Below the pieces are notes generated by a model, which searched no databases, was not told where the DNA came from, and saw only the letters and a program-made list of their open reading frames with translations. A stretch of 64,000 nucleotides of DNA from JACVRN01 sp036403815. Lineage in GTDB: Bacteria; Acidobacteriota; Blastocatellia; Pyrinomonadales; Pyrinomonadaceae. This document shows positions 15,181-23,678 of this stretch, piece after piece. How positions within the stretch are numbered: the stretch's first letter is position 1; every line of letters starts with the position of its first letter. The translations under genes were made by a program, and so were the position numbers. The DNA lies in assembly GCA_036403815.1 (NCBI GenBank), contig DASWQH010000081.1:1-64000 (forward strand), read 5' to 3'.

Positions 15181-15192
15181 CTCATAAAAACA

Positions 15193-15259
15193 GTTTTCAG
15201 TTTTTAGTTTTTAGTTTTCAGCAAGAAGCCAGTTGCTTTTTCTGCAAACTGAAAACTGC
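15193..15259. repeat. Inverted repeat of 7-base units, GTTTTCA/GTTTTTA type
   Basis: The left arm reads GTTTTCA, GTTTTTA, GTTTTTA, GTTTTCA (15193-15220). The right arm 15242-15259 is a shorter complement. CTGCTCTT (AAGAGCAG on the other strand) borders it at about 15256-15263. The unit is nearly that of the repeat at 13483. Confidence 0.75.
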
Positions 15260-15307
15260 TCTTGCCACTGTTTTTACGTTCTGTGCCCTGGGATTGTTCG
15301 GCCAATC

Positions 15308-16654
15308 TCAGCGGACGCGGCTACGTCTGCGCTTAAGGAAATCAATCAGCACGAACTGCGAAAGATTGTTCGGGTTGGCGAAGTAGGCTTTGCCGTTCGT
15401 CATCGCCGTCATCTCTTTGACGAACTCCACCAGATAATAATCGCTTGCCAGCATGAAGGTGTTAATCATGACTCCGGCCTTGCGGCACGCCTGCACTTCT
15501 CTGAAGGTGGCCGACATGACAAGCGGATCAAGCCCCATAGGATTTTTGTAGAGCCTGCGCCCTTGCGCGCTCCCTGTGCGGCTGCCCGTCTCACCGAAAG
15601 GACGCCGCCCTGCTGTAGCCGCTGTCGCCGCATTATCCAGAAAACAGGCCGTAGGCTTGCCGTCCGTGACCATTACTATCTGCTTCATCTCCTTGCGCTG
15701 CGCTTGCAGAAGACGGCGCGCTAGCCTTAAGCCCTCGGCAGTATTAGTGTGAAAGGGGCCGACCTGTGTGGTCGCCAGTTTTGCTATCGGCAACTCTTCC
15801 GCCGAATCATGAAAGAGCACAATCTTCAGAGAGTCGCCCGGATACTGCGTGCGAATCAGATGCGACAGAGCAAGCGCAACCTTCTTCGCTGGCGTGAAGC
15901 GATCTTCGCCGTAAAGAATCATGGAGTGCGAGCAATCCAGCATGACCACGGTCGCGCAGGACGACTGGTAATCGCACTGATGAATGTGCAGGTCGCTGTA
16001 TTCAAGATTGAGCGGAACGCCAAGCCCCTCGCGCTTGATGGCAGAGAGCAAAGTGGTGTTGACATCCATGTTGATGGTATCGCCGAACTCGTAAGGCTTA
16101 GACGCTGCTGCCGCCTCAACGCCCGTCGAAAGATGCTGCGTGTCATGTCTACCGGAAGAACTCTTGCCCAGACTCCCCAGCAGATTCCTCAAAGTCTTGT
16201 AGCCAAGAAAATCCAGCCCCTTCTCCGTCACCTCGAAATGAACATTGCGAGGCAAGGGGTCTCCCACCTGTCCGGGGCCGCCGTGCATCTCATCGCGTCT
16301 TTGCTGTTGCGGCTGCGACTCCTCCTTCAACTTCAAGTAACCCTCTTCAACCAGCCGCTCGATCAATTGATTAAGCAGTTCTTCAATCAGCGACCCCTTG
16401 AACTTGCCCTCGTTCTCGGCCAGCATCTCCTTAATCTGCTGCTCGTCAATCAACCCCTGCTCCATCAAAGCCTGAAGCAGCGCACGCCTCAAGGCATCTA
16501 GCGACGTGTCCTTCTCCCTCTGCTGCCGCGTCCAGTAGTAATCATCATCAAACCCCGAATCCAACAGCGAATCCGACAACGACTCCATAAGGTCGCCCAG
16601 GTTGACCCCTGAAACATCAAAGCCCTTGAATTTTGAATAGCGTATGAACTTCAT
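15308..16654 (-). CDS. VWA-domain protein of a MoxR/chelatase-type ATPase pair
   Basis: This 448-residue protein has a helical, charged N-terminal half (1-200) rich in Glu/Gln. A von Willebrand A domain follows, with MIDAS motif DCSHSM at about 237-242, a downstream Thr and MVTDGKPTA near 330. Such VWA proteins act with MoxR or magnesium-chelatase-like AAA+ ATPases in metal insertion or protein activation. The matching ATPase gene lies upstream at 17518-18987, but three small genes intervene, which is unusual. The N-terminal part contains DSLLDSGFDDDYYW and other acidic runs. The start ATG at 16654 directly abuts the stop of the HicB-like gene. Confidence 0.85.
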   Translation of the reverse strand: MKFIRYSKFKGFDVSGVNLGDLMESLSDSLLDSGFDDDYYWTRQQREKDTSLDALRRALLQALMEQGLIDEQQIKEMLAENEGKFKGSLIEELLNQLIERLVEEGYLKLKEESQPQQQRRDEMHGGPGQVGDPLPRNVHFEVTEKGLDFLGYKTLRNLLGSLGKSSSGRHDTQHLSTGVEAAAASKPYEFGDTINMDVNTTLLSAIKREGLGVPLNLEYSDLHIHQCDYQSSCATVVMLDCSHSMILYGEDRFTPAKKVALALSHLIRTQYPGDSLKIVLFHDSAEELPIAKLATTQVGPFHTNTAEGLRLARRLLQAQRKEMKQIVMVTDGKPTACFLDNAATAATAGRRPFGETGSRTGSAQGRRLYKNPMGLDPLVMSATFREVQACRKAGVMINTFMLASDYYLVEFVKEMTAMTNGKAYFANPNNLSQFVLIDFLKRRRSRVR

Positions 16655-16840
16655 TTAATTCTCTTGACTGCCGCTTGCAAGCGAGCGGTTTGCTTCCAGC
16701 ACTAACTCAATCGCCTCTTTCAGATTTTCTCGTGTCTCTTCTAGCGTCGCGCCCTGTGTGTTAGCTCCGGGCAGTTCTTCGACGAAGCCTATATAACCTT
16801 CCGGCACTTTACGGTAAATGGCCTTCCAGATTGTTTCCAT
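16655..16840 (-). CDS. HicB-like antitoxin-fold protein (no HicA seen)
   Basis: This 61-residue protein matches the HicB N-terminal half: YRKVPEGYIGFVEELPGANTQGATLEETRENLKEAIELVLEAN. This is the partial RNase-H-like fold with the G-x-V/I-P motif altered to GANT. HicB normally neutralises the RNase HicA, but no HicA-like gene (short, with GxHxx) is adjacent. It lacks the DNA-binding C-terminus of longer HicB proteins. It is co-oriented with, and abuts, the VWA gene. It could be an orphan antitoxin or a regulator in its own right. Confidence 0.8.
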   Translation of the reverse strand: METIWKAIYRKVPEGYIGFVEELPGANTQGATLEETRENLKEAIELVLEANRSLASGSQEN

Positions 16841-16884
16841 AATGCACTCCTTAACTGTATCGGCTCGTCTAAGGTAGGCCGTGG

Positions 16885-17133
16885 TTAATCATTTCGCGTC
16901 GGTTTTTTTTCGCCTTTGAATGGGAGGACATTGATGATTTGATTCGGCCTTACCCAGTCTGCAAGCGTAGAAGATGCTCCTTCATCTTCTAAGAACTCGA
17001 CCATGTATGCTTCTTCGGGTGTCTCGAAGACTTCAACCACAGTACCTTGCGCGCCCTGACGAAGCCCATACTCAGGCAAGTCCTCTGTTAGTTCAACAAC
17101 ATCTAGTTCGTGAGCTTTTTTAAGTTCGATCAT
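16885..17133 (-). CDS. DUF4926-type small protein
   Basis: This 82-residue protein has the pattern HELDVVELTEDLPEYGLRQGAQGTVVEVFETPEEAYMVEFLEDEG, the small beta-rich fold annotated as DUF4926. It resembles an SH3-like barrel with 'GxxGTVV' and 'YxVEF' strands. Its ATG overlaps the end of the preceding DUF6883-like gene by four bases (ATGA), so the two are translationally coupled. Such pairs occur as small two-gene modules with unknown role, often beside toxin-antitoxin genes; that is general knowledge, not proof. Confidence 0.75.
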   Translation of the reverse strand: MIELKKAHELDVVELTEDLPEYGLRQGAQGTVVEVFETPEEAYMVEFLEDEGASSTLADWVRPNQIINVLPFKGEKKPTRND

Positions 17134-17510
17134 GGCTCACCTCTTTCTCTTATCTTTCGCGGCGTGACAAAACTTGGAAAGTCTGTTTCGGGCCGGATTA
17201 TCCAGACAGTTTCGACAACACCAATTTTGCCATTAAGACCCGTTATTGTCAGAGATACCAAATATTTCTTGCCGTACTTGCCTTCTCCACTAAGCAACGC
17301 CTCGTGATAGGGTAATTCATCGAGGATAATTTTTTCCAGCTTTTGCCAGTCGGATTTCTCAAATCCAAATATGCTTTTGAAGAGGCGCGCTTTGTGTTGT
17401 CCCTCTTTGTGAGCAGGATTGAGGGCATAATCTTCTAGCTTACTACGCGGAATAACTGCTTTCCGGTAGTTAGGCAGCGCATCTGGATGTACGCTTCTCG
17501 TCCCGCCCAT
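17130..17510 (-). CDS. DUF6883-type small protein
   Basis: This 126-residue protein has the pattern AVIPRSKLEDYALNPAHKEGQHKARLFKSIFGFEKSDWQKLEKIIL (about 19-64), then TGLNGKIGVVETVWIIRPE. I recognise this as the DUF6883 family, which appears as stand-alone proteins and as C-terminal domains of polymorphic toxins. It carries a conserved Lys-Glu-Gly-Gln-His-Lys-Ala cluster that might be catalytic, though no mechanism is established to my knowledge. It overlaps the DUF4926 gene by four bases. The pair may be a toxin-like and partner module inserted between the ATPase and VWA genes. Confidence 0.7.
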   Translation of the reverse strand: MGGTRSVHPDALPNYRKAVIPRSKLEDYALNPAHKEGQHKARLFKSIFGFEKSDWQKLEKIILDELPYHEALLSGEGKYGKKYLVSLTITGLNGKIGVVETVWIIRPETDFPSFVTPRKIRERGEP

Positions 17511-17517
17511 TAGCTAA

Positions 17518-18987
17518 TTAACTATAACGGCTCGTCTCCGACAGGTCATCGTAAATCATGCCGCGACGGTCTTTCTTGGCCTTGGTGGCGGCGGTGTAAC
17601 CGCCCTCTTCGTTGCGGCTGATTTTGTTCTGGGCATAGAGACCTTCGAGTACGAACTCGCAGACGGAAATCGTCAGGGCTTCGTCAGTGCGGCGGAAGTC
17701 GAAGGGGATGAGGGCTGTGTCAATCAGTTCGGGGACGACTTCGAGCAGGTTCATGCATTCCTGAGCCGATGCCGTGTCGGCAAGGCGCAAAGAGTTGCCG
17801 GAGTCGAACCAGCGCACGGTGTCCGTGAATTCTATGCCGACAAAGTAGCCTTCGTAGATTTCCCCTGCGGCGCGTTTGATTAAGTCCCTGGCGATTTTGC
17901 CTGCGCCTACCTGTTCGCCTTCGTACTCAAGCTCCATCTTGCCCGTCATGGAAGGCACGGCGGCGTAGATGTCCGAGATGCGCGGCACAATCTCTTCCTC
18001 TTCCGTGATGAGCGAGCGCCGTTCGGCGTTGGAGATGACGGATTCCATGACCGTGATGGGTACGCGCTGCGAGACGCCGGAGCGCTTGTCAATGCGCTGG
18101 TCGTCGCGCGCCTCAAAGGCTATCTGCTCGACAAGCTCGCGTATGAAGTCCGGGACATTCAGTTCTCCTTCTATACCTTCACGCGTAGTCCAGGCTTCCT
18201 GCTTCGTTATCTCAACGCCAAGCTGTAAGTCTGAAGGGTAGTGCGTTGTAATCTCCGTGCCGATGCGGTCTTTCAGGGGCGTGATTATCTTACCGCGCGC
18301 TGTGTAGTCTTCCGGGTTGGCGGAGAAGACGAGCATCACGTCCAAGGGCAGGCGAACAGGGTAGCCTTTAATCTGCACGTCGCCTTCCTGCATGATGTTG
18401 AAGAGTCCGACCTGAATCTTTCCGGCAAGGTCTGGCAGCTCGTTAATAGCAAAGATGCCGCGATTGGCGCGGGGCAGCAGACCGTAATGAATCGTCAGCT
18501 CGTCGCTCAAAAGATGGCCGCCCTTGGCCGCCTTGATAGGGTCAACGTCGCCTATGATGTCCGCTATGGTCACGTCTGGCGTGGCAAGCTTTTCGACAAA
18601 GCGAGAGTCGCGCTCGACCCATTCGATATGAGTTGCATCGCCGTGAAGCTCTATCTGCTGGCGACCATAAGCAGAGATTGGATGAAAAGGATTGTCGTTG
18701 ATTTCCGAGCCTGCGATGACGGGGATGCGCTCGTCCAGAAGGTCTGTCAGTTGTCGTATGATGCGGCTTTTGGCCTGACCGCGCAAGCCCAGAAGGATGA
18801 TGTTATGGCGCGCCAGGATTGCGTTGACAATCTGCGGCACGACCGTTTCATCATAGCCGACGATGCCGGGAAAGAGTCGCTCGCCCGCGCGAAGCTTGCT
18901 CAGGAGATTGCGGCGCATCTCGTCCTTGACAGGCGAAATACGGTAGCCGCTCTCTTTCAACTCACCTAAAGTCTTTGCCAGTTCCAT
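17518..18987 (-). CDS. AAA+ ATPase of the MoxR/magnesium-chelatase type
   Basis: This 489-residue protein has a Walker A variant GLRGQAKS (67-74, with Ala where Gly is usual before Lys), Walker B around GIFAINELPDLAGKIQ, and the sensor FSANPEDYTARGKIITPLKDRIG. The overall text matches the BchI/ChlI-like ATPase family that works with VWA-domain partners. It would remodel a target protein or insert a metal, powered by ATP; the target is unknown. The C-terminus (after about 330) is helical. The VWA gene follows on the same strand but three small genes are wedged between. A 7-mer inverted repeat lies upstream. Confidence 0.87.
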   Translation of the reverse strand: MELAKTLGELKESGYRISPVKDEMRRNLLSKLRAGERLFPGIVGYDETVVPQIVNAILARHNIILLGLRGQAKSRIIRQLTDLLDERIPVIAGSEINDNPFHPISAYGRQQIELHGDATHIEWVERDSRFVEKLATPDVTIADIIGDVDPIKAAKGGHLLSDELTIHYGLLPRANRGIFAINELPDLAGKIQVGLFNIMQEGDVQIKGYPVRLPLDVMLVFSANPEDYTARGKIITPLKDRIGTEITTHYPSDLQLGVEITKQEAWTTREGIEGELNVPDFIRELVEQIAFEARDDQRIDKRSGVSQRVPITVMESVISNAERRSLITEEEEIVPRISDIYAAVPSMTGKMELEYEGEQVGAGKIARDLIKRAAGEIYEGYFVGIEFTDTVRWFDSGNSLRLADTASAQECMNLLEVVPELIDTALIPFDFRRTDEALTISVCEFVLEGLYAQNKISRNEEGGYTAATKAKKDRRGMIYDDLSETSRYS

Positions 18988-19014
18988 TTTGTGAAATACC
19001 GTCCCTCTTGATAA

Positions 19015-19095
19015 TGCAGAATGCAGAATGATGAATTAACGCACTATCTAACTTAAATTATCTTTTCATTCATCATTCTGCACTCTGCCTTCTGA
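19015..19095. repeat. Inverted repeat of 7-base units, TGCAGAA/TGATGAA type
   Basis: The left arm reads TGCAGAA, TGCAGAA, TGATGAA (19015-19035). The right arm 19065-19094 is its longer complement and lies mostly inside the 3' end of the leftward Nudix-MBL gene, whose stop is at 19066-19068. The repeat therefore encodes the last residues of that protein. AAAAGCAAG-type text borders the right arm (19096-19104, other strand). Confidence 0.85.
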
Positions 19096-20658
19096 CTTGC
19101 TTTTCATCTCCCTACTTTCCCATTTCCCATCTTTTGTGCGAGTGATTAGATTATCGGTTTCCAGTTTCTCAAGATGAGCGAGCACGGCACGCTCGGCCAT
19201 CGCGTGCGCTTTGGGGTGAACGTCCGTGTAGACCCGCTCGACAATCTCTTTCGGATTGCCCGCGCCCGCTTGCACTGCTTTCAAAATATTCTCTTCTCGT
19301 TCCAGGCGATGACGAATGTACTCGTCAATCTTAGCACGAGGATTGCCCACCGCAGGGCCGTGCGCGCCGAAGAGGACTGATAAAACGGGAAGCGCCCGCA
19401 TGCGCTCCAGTGAATCCAGATAATCGCGCATGTTGCCTTCGGGCGGATCAATCAGGACGGAGCCTAGGCCGACGATATTGTCGCCTGTAATGAGCGCGCC
19501 GGTTTGTTCTTCGTAAAAGCATAGATGGCCGCGTGCATGTCCGGGCGTGTGCATGGCGCGCAAGACTAGGTGCGGCTCACCGGGCAAGTCAATCACCTCA
19601 TTGTCTTCAATCAGGCGATCAACGCGCACCTGTCCTTCCAAAGCGCTCGCCGTCAATCTATGCGCGGCAACGGGCACGCGTCCCCACAGGTGTTCTCTCA
19701 AGGCATTAACGCCGCCCATGTGATCCGGGTGAAGATGCGTCAGAATTATCTCTCGAATGTTTCGTCCTTCGGCGCGAAGCTCGTCAACGCAAGATGCAAG
19801 AGCATCCTGTTCTTCTTCGTAAATTGACGCCGGGTCAATGATAACCAGTTCGCGCGAGCCGACGATGTAGCAGTTTGTATGCGTGGCCGGAGGCTTCGTC
19901 TCGGTGCGCACAGGGAAGCAGATGAAGCCCGGACGAAACTCTATGCGGCGCACAGGCTCTCTATGAGCCTGCGGGACTGCCAGAAAGCGCTCGACTAAAT
20001 CTTCCGTCAACCCGCCGCCGAGCGTCCGTAGCGCGTGAAGCACAGGCGGCACGCTCAGGACTTCAGAGCGTTGCCAGCGCGCAACAGCTTCGCGCACACG
20101 TATCCATTCGCCCTCATCCAGTTCGGCGTCTCCCGTCACGTGCGGCTCCTGCTTCTGCGGACAGTTGACCAGAAAGAACCACGTATCGAAGCGGCGCGGG
20201 CTGAAAGGCGGCGTGACCCAACGGCCTACGAACATCCAATCTTCAGCGTCCAGATGAAGACCGTAATGCTTTAGAAGCTGCGGCCATGTCATGCGCCTTG
20301 ATTCCAGATCATCCAGAAGCGAAGCGCGTTGTCCCACAGTTAAAGCCTGTGCCCCGCGAGCGACGAGCACGCCGAGTTCTTCAAAGAGTTCACGCGCCGC
20401 GCACGAGATAATCGCCGCCCGTTCCCGTTCCTCGCAATTCTCGACCGGAGTTTCCCTGTCCGTCTCGTCAAGCTGCCCGCCGGGAAAAGCATGAAAGCCG
20501 CCGAGGAAAGCCAGCCTATGGCTGCGCCGCACCCAGTAGACTTCCGGGTCGGCCTCATCCGTTCCATGTCTCAACAGGATGACAGCCGCAGCGTCTTTCG
20601 GCGTTGCAGCCGCAGCCCTGTTCTGAGACTTTTCTGAAGATGTTGTATGAGTGCTCAC
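19066..20658 (-). CDS. Nudix hydrolase fused to a metallo-beta-lactamase-fold hydrolase
   Basis: This 530-residue protein has two domains. The first (about 22-200) is a Nudix fold with FHAFPGGQLDE (55-65) and the core AARELFEELGVLV (87-99), with a longer than usual loop between the Gly and Arg-Glu parts. The second (about 240-480) is an MBL fold with HLHPDH (308-313), His374 in TPGHARGHLCFYEE, Asp393 in TGD and His433 in GAHGP. It resembles LACTB2-like hydrolases. A pairing of acyl-CoA/NDP-type Nudix with LACTB2-type MBL is known in some bacteria. The C-terminal twelve residues (KSKSEGRVQNDE) are encoded by the adjoining repeat. The substrates are unknown. Confidence 0.85.
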   Translation of the reverse strand: MSTHTTSSEKSQNRAAAATPKDAAAVILLRHGTDEADPEVYWVRRSHRLAFLGGFHAFPGGQLDETDRETPVENCEERERAAIISCAARELFEELGVLVARGAQALTVGQRASLLDDLESRRMTWPQLLKHYGLHLDAEDWMFVGRWVTPPFSPRRFDTWFFLVNCPQKQEPHVTGDAELDEGEWIRVREAVARWQRSEVLSVPPVLHALRTLGGGLTEDLVERFLAVPQAHREPVRRIEFRPGFICFPVRTETKPPATHTNCYIVGSRELVIIDPASIYEEEQDALASCVDELRAEGRNIREIILTHLHPDHMGGVNALREHLWGRVPVAAHRLTASALEGQVRVDRLIEDNEVIDLPGEPHLVLRAMHTPGHARGHLCFYEEQTGALITGDNIVGLGSVLIDPPEGNMRDYLDSLERMRALPVLSVLFGAHGPAVGNPRAKIDEYIRHRLEREENILKAVQAGAGNPKEIVERVYTDVHPKAHAMAERAVLAHLEKLETDNLITRTKDGKWESREMKSKSEGRVQNDE

Positions 20659-20668
20659 GATAAAAACA

Positions 20669-20748
20669 GTCTAGAGAGTCTGGAGAGTCTAGAGAGAAGA
20701 ACGTTTCTGGCTCTCTAGACTCTCCAGACTCTCAGGACTCTCCAGACT
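20669..20748. repeat. Inverted repeat of 9-base units, GAGTCTAGA type
   Basis: The left arm 20669-20697 and right arm 20711-20748 are built of GAGTCTAGA/GAGTCTGGA nonamers and their complements CTCTCCAGA. The spacer is 13 bases. The right arm is bordered by CTTGCTTTTT, so the downstream side reads AAAAAGCAAG on the other strand, directly after the TAA stop of the sulfite-oxidase-like gene. Confidence 0.8.
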
Positions 20749-20754
20749 TGCTTT

Positions 20755-21441
20755 TTATTCTTGCCAGCGGAAGCGTTCGCCGTCGCCCCCATTCCAGGGA
20801 ACGCCGCGCATGTGATAGCCGCCCTGCTCCCAGTAGCCCGCTTCGTCTTCCGACAGAAAGTGGACGCCCTTGACCCACTTGGCAGACTTCCATGCGTAAA
20901 GCTGGGGCACTATCAAGCGCACGGGGCCGCCGTGCTCCGGCGGAATCGGTCGCCCGTCATGCGACCACGCGAAAAGCGAATCATCCGACAGAAAATATTC
21001 TATGGGAAGATTCGTAGTCCAACCGTAATCATGGCCTGAGACGAGCACAAACTTTGCTTCAGGCTTAACCTTGAGGATGCGCGCCATCTCGCGCGCCTGC
21101 ACGCCGCTCCACACGTTATCGAGCCGCGACCAGCGCGTCACACAATGAAAGTCCGCATAGACCTTAACGGGCGGCAACTGTAGGAACTCGTCGAGCGACC
21201 AGCTTTGCGGATTCTCCACCAGCCCGCCCGCTTCAAAGCGCCACATCGCCAAATCAACCTGCGGCGTGCCGTGCGCGTCTAGCACAGGCCACTTGCGCGT
21301 TCTCACCTGTCCGGGCGGAATACGACTTTCCCTACGCGTGTCCGGGCTGATAATAATCTCCGGCTCAACAACCTCTCCGGGTGAGCGAGGCTCACCGGAT
21401 TGATAGAGCGGGTCGTTGAATAGCTTGTTTAAGAAACTCAT
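20755..21441 (-). CDS. Sulfite-oxidase-like molybdopterin oxidoreductase
   Basis: This 228-residue protein resembles the soluble sulfite-oxidase/YedY-like fold. Its features are WRFEAGGLVENPQSWSLDEF, the cofactor cysteine in FHCVTRWSRLDNVWSGV (about residue 110-125), SGHDYGWTTNLPIEYFL, and HGGPVRLIVPQLYAWKSAKWV near 165-185. Such proteins bind molybdopterin through the Cys and reduce or oxidise small molecules. No Tat signal is present, so it probably works in the cytoplasm, unlike MsrP. No membrane partner (MsrQ) is adjacent. The gene lies between two inverted repeats. Confidence 0.85.
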   Translation of the reverse strand: MSFLNKLFNDPLYQSGEPRSPGEVVEPEIIISPDTRRESRIPPGQVRTRKWPVLDAHGTPQVDLAMWRFEAGGLVENPQSWSLDEFLQLPPVKVYADFHCVTRWSRLDNVWSGVQAREMARILKVKPEAKFVLVSGHDYGWTTNLPIEYFLSDDSLFAWSHDGRPIPPEHGGPVRLIVPQLYAWKSAKWVKGVHFLSEDEAGYWEQGGYHMRGVPWNGGDGERFRWQE

Positions 21442-21450
21442 AAGAGCAAT

Positions 21451-21532
21451 GATGAATGCAGAGTGCAGAATGATGAATTAAAGAAAGAGGACTAAACTTG
21501 AACTGTCTTTTCATTCCGCATTCTGCATTCTG
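21451..21532. repeat. Inverted repeat of 7-base units, GATGAAT/GCAGAAT type
   Basis: The left arm reads GATGAAT, GCAGAGT, GCAGAAT, GATGAAT (21451-21478). The right arm 21510-21532 is the complement (CATTCTG, CATTCCG units). AGAGCAATGATG borders the left arm. The right arm begins directly behind the stop of the leftward hypothetical gene at 21542. Confidence 0.82.
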
Positions 21533-21541
21533 ACTTTTGCA

Positions 21542-21970
21542 TTATTTCTTCGTCTGTCTTTCAGCGAGTCGCATTAAATCTTCGGGCAGCCATTTGCCTA
21601 CGCCCTTCTTGAGCGGCTCTTCGATGCCGACGGTGCGGTCGTGCCAGTCGTCATCGTAGCCGGGCGCGCCCGTCTGCTGTTCGTAGTTTTCGGTCTGCTC
21701 CAGACTGAGCACGATGCCGTCTATAATGTCTTTCCAGTCCTGTTGCTGTATGCCGCGCAGCATCAGAGGCAAGCCCGCAGACCAGTCCTCTTCGGGCGCG
21801 CGCGCGTCCTGCTCAGGAATGGCAAGACGATTGGCGGGCGGAAATGGCTTGCCCTTATACTCGTCCAGAAGAAGCTGCTTCAGCTCCTTGTAAGAACTTT
21901 GCGGACGCTCGCGCTTTAGCTCCAGCGCGCGGCGAAAGATGTCCGCAACCGTCGGTTGCTCATTAGCCAT
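21542..21970 (-). CDS. Hypothetical protein, 142 residues
   Basis: This soluble, helix-rich protein has FRRALELKRERPQSSYKELKQLLLDEYKGKPFPPANRLAIPE (11-52) and the C-terminal text EPLKKGVGKWLPEDLMRLAERQ. No signal peptide, cysteine or known motif is visible. Codon use fits the surrounding GC-rich genes. It faces away from the subtilase gene, so 21971-22187 probably holds both promoters. I cannot assign a function. Confidence 0.6.
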   Translation of the reverse strand: MANEQPTVADIFRRALELKRERPQSSYKELKQLLLDEYKGKPFPPANRLAIPEQDARAPEEDWSAGLPLMLRGIQQQDWKDIIDGIVLSLEQTENYEQQTGAPGYDDDWHDRTVGIEEPLKKGVGKWLPEDLMRLAERQTKK

Positions 21971-22187
21971 AAGACGGGCTTCTTGCGACCTCCTCTACAA
22001 TTTTATCTGTGGCGTTCAAGTAATACCTTACACGCCTCGCGCTCTGTTTACAACTCACAAAAGAGTGAATATTTCGCCTCAATTTATCTATCTATTGTTG
22101 CTATGTTCCGAGATTCGCGTATCATCGGAAGACGACGCTATACGATAAGTAAATCTTTTTATAGAGAGAGAAAAGAACCGTTCATTT

Positions 22188-23573
22188 ATGTCCGAAGTAA
22201 TTATTTCTAACGAGCCGACAGAGCTTCATTCCGGTAAAGCGGCGGGCAAGCCCATCTGTCCTGTATGTGGGCGCGAATCACCGGATGGTCTGGTGCCGTT
22301 TGATGCGATCAATGATGATTTGAAAGTAATCGTCTCGGCCAATGCGCCGGGCGGAACTCTGGTCTCTGAAATCTGCCCGCGCTGCATAGAGCTTTTCGAG
22401 CGCGCACGTATTCAACTGGAGACAGACGCCGCCGTTTTCGAGCAGGGCGGCAACGTGCTTTCAACACCCCTGCGCATGGATGCCGACGAACGCTTCACGG
22501 GGCGCGGCGTCACCATGGCTTTTCTGGACTCCGGCTTTTATCCGCATCCGGATTTAACCAAACCGGACAATCGCATCCTCGCTTATCACAGCATCGTCGC
22601 TTCAGAAGGCGACAAGACCACGCTCGAATCTCCTGACCCGGCGAGCTGGCACGGCATGATGACTTCGGTGGTCGCGGCTGGAAACGGCGGGCTGTCGAAC
22701 GGCTTCTATCGCGGCATCGCGCCGGATGCACGCCTGGTGCTGGTCAAAGTCGGCAAGGGTCGCATCAGCGAAGAGAACATAGAGCGCGGCCTGCGCTGGG
22801 TGATGCGATACCGTCATAAGTACAACATACGCGTCGTCAACATCTCGGCTGGCGGCGATGATGAAGAGTCCTATCTAAATAACAAGCTTGCGCAGACCGT
22901 CGAAGAAGCCGTCAAAAGCGGCCTCGTCATCGTCTGTGCCGTAGGCAATGCCGGGCACATGCAAGGGCATCCTGTCTTGCCGCCCGCGAGCGCCCCTTCG
23001 GCAATCGCAGTCGGCGGGCTTGACGATCAGAATTCTCTAGACCGCGCGCGTTTCGGCATGTATCGCTCGTCCTACGGGCCGACCGTTGACGGGCTGCAAA
23101 AGCCTGAAGTAATAGCGCCCGGCATATGGGTGCCAGCGCCCATCCTGCCGCACACGCCTACAGCCGAACAGGTCGAGCTGCTATCGCTCTTAGACAACGC
23201 GCCCGACGAAAGGCTTCATGAAATCATAGGTGAGCACGCGGGCGTAGACCCGTCTCTGGACGAAGCGCGCGAGCTGCCCGTCTATCTCTTGCGCCAGTTG
23301 ATTATGATTAAGCTGCGCGAGGAGAACGTCATCACGCGTCATTACAAGTATGTTGACGGAACTTCGTTCGCGTCGCCGATTGTCGCTTCAATCTGCGCCG
23401 CTATGCTCGAAGCCAACACGGATTTGACGCCGCAGCAGGTCAAGCGAATTCTCATAGAGACGGCTGAGCGACTTCCCGGCATAGAGGTTGATCGTCAGGG
23501 CTGGGGCGTAGTCTCTGCGCGACGCGCCATCGAATTCGCACTCACCTTGCGCCAGATGGCGAAGCAGAAGTGA
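22188..23573 (+). CDS. Cytoplasmic subtilisin-like serine protease (S8) with N-terminal Cys pairs
   Basis: This 461-residue protein has the catalytic triad Asp114 (FLDSGFYPHPDL), His155 (SWHGMMTSVVAAGNG) and Ser393 (GTSFASPIVASI), with oxyanion Asn254. There is no signal peptide and no usual propeptide. Instead the first 70 residues hold CPVC (24-27) and CPRC (63-66), which could form a zinc ribbon. About 60 extra residues (321-382) lie between the oxyanion region and the serine. An intracellular, ribbon-tagged subtilase suggests a regulated role rather than secreted digestion. The proline-rich small protein follows 105 bases downstream on the same strand. Confidence 0.87.
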   Translation: MSEVIISNEPTELHSGKAAGKPICPVCGRESPDGLVPFDAINDDLKVIVSANAPGGTLVSEICPRCIELFERARIQLETDAAVFEQGGNVLSTPLRMDADERFTGRGVTMAFLDSGFYPHPDLTKPDNRILAYHSIVASEGDKTTLESPDPASWHGMMTSVVAAGNGGLSNGFYRGIAPDARLVLVKVGKGRISEENIERGLRWVMRYRHKYNIRVVNISAGGDDEESYLNNKLAQTVEEAVKSGLVIVCAVGNAGHMQGHPVLPPASAPSAIAVGGLDDQNSLDRARFGMYRSSYGPTVDGLQKPEVIAPGIWVPAPILPHTPTAEQVELLSLLDNAPDERLHEIIGEHAGVDPSLDEARELPVYLLRQLIMIKLREENVITRHYKYVDGTSFASPIVASICAAMLEANTDLTPQQVKRILIETAERLPGIEVDRQGWGVVSARRAIEFALTLRQMAKQK

Positions 23574-23678
23574 GGCTTACCCGGTGGACACACGGCGCGC
23601 GCGTGTGACAGAATCCATCTTGATTCCAACAGAAAAGAGAACGCGCAACAATTCTGAGAGGAGAAGTTTCGTATACGC

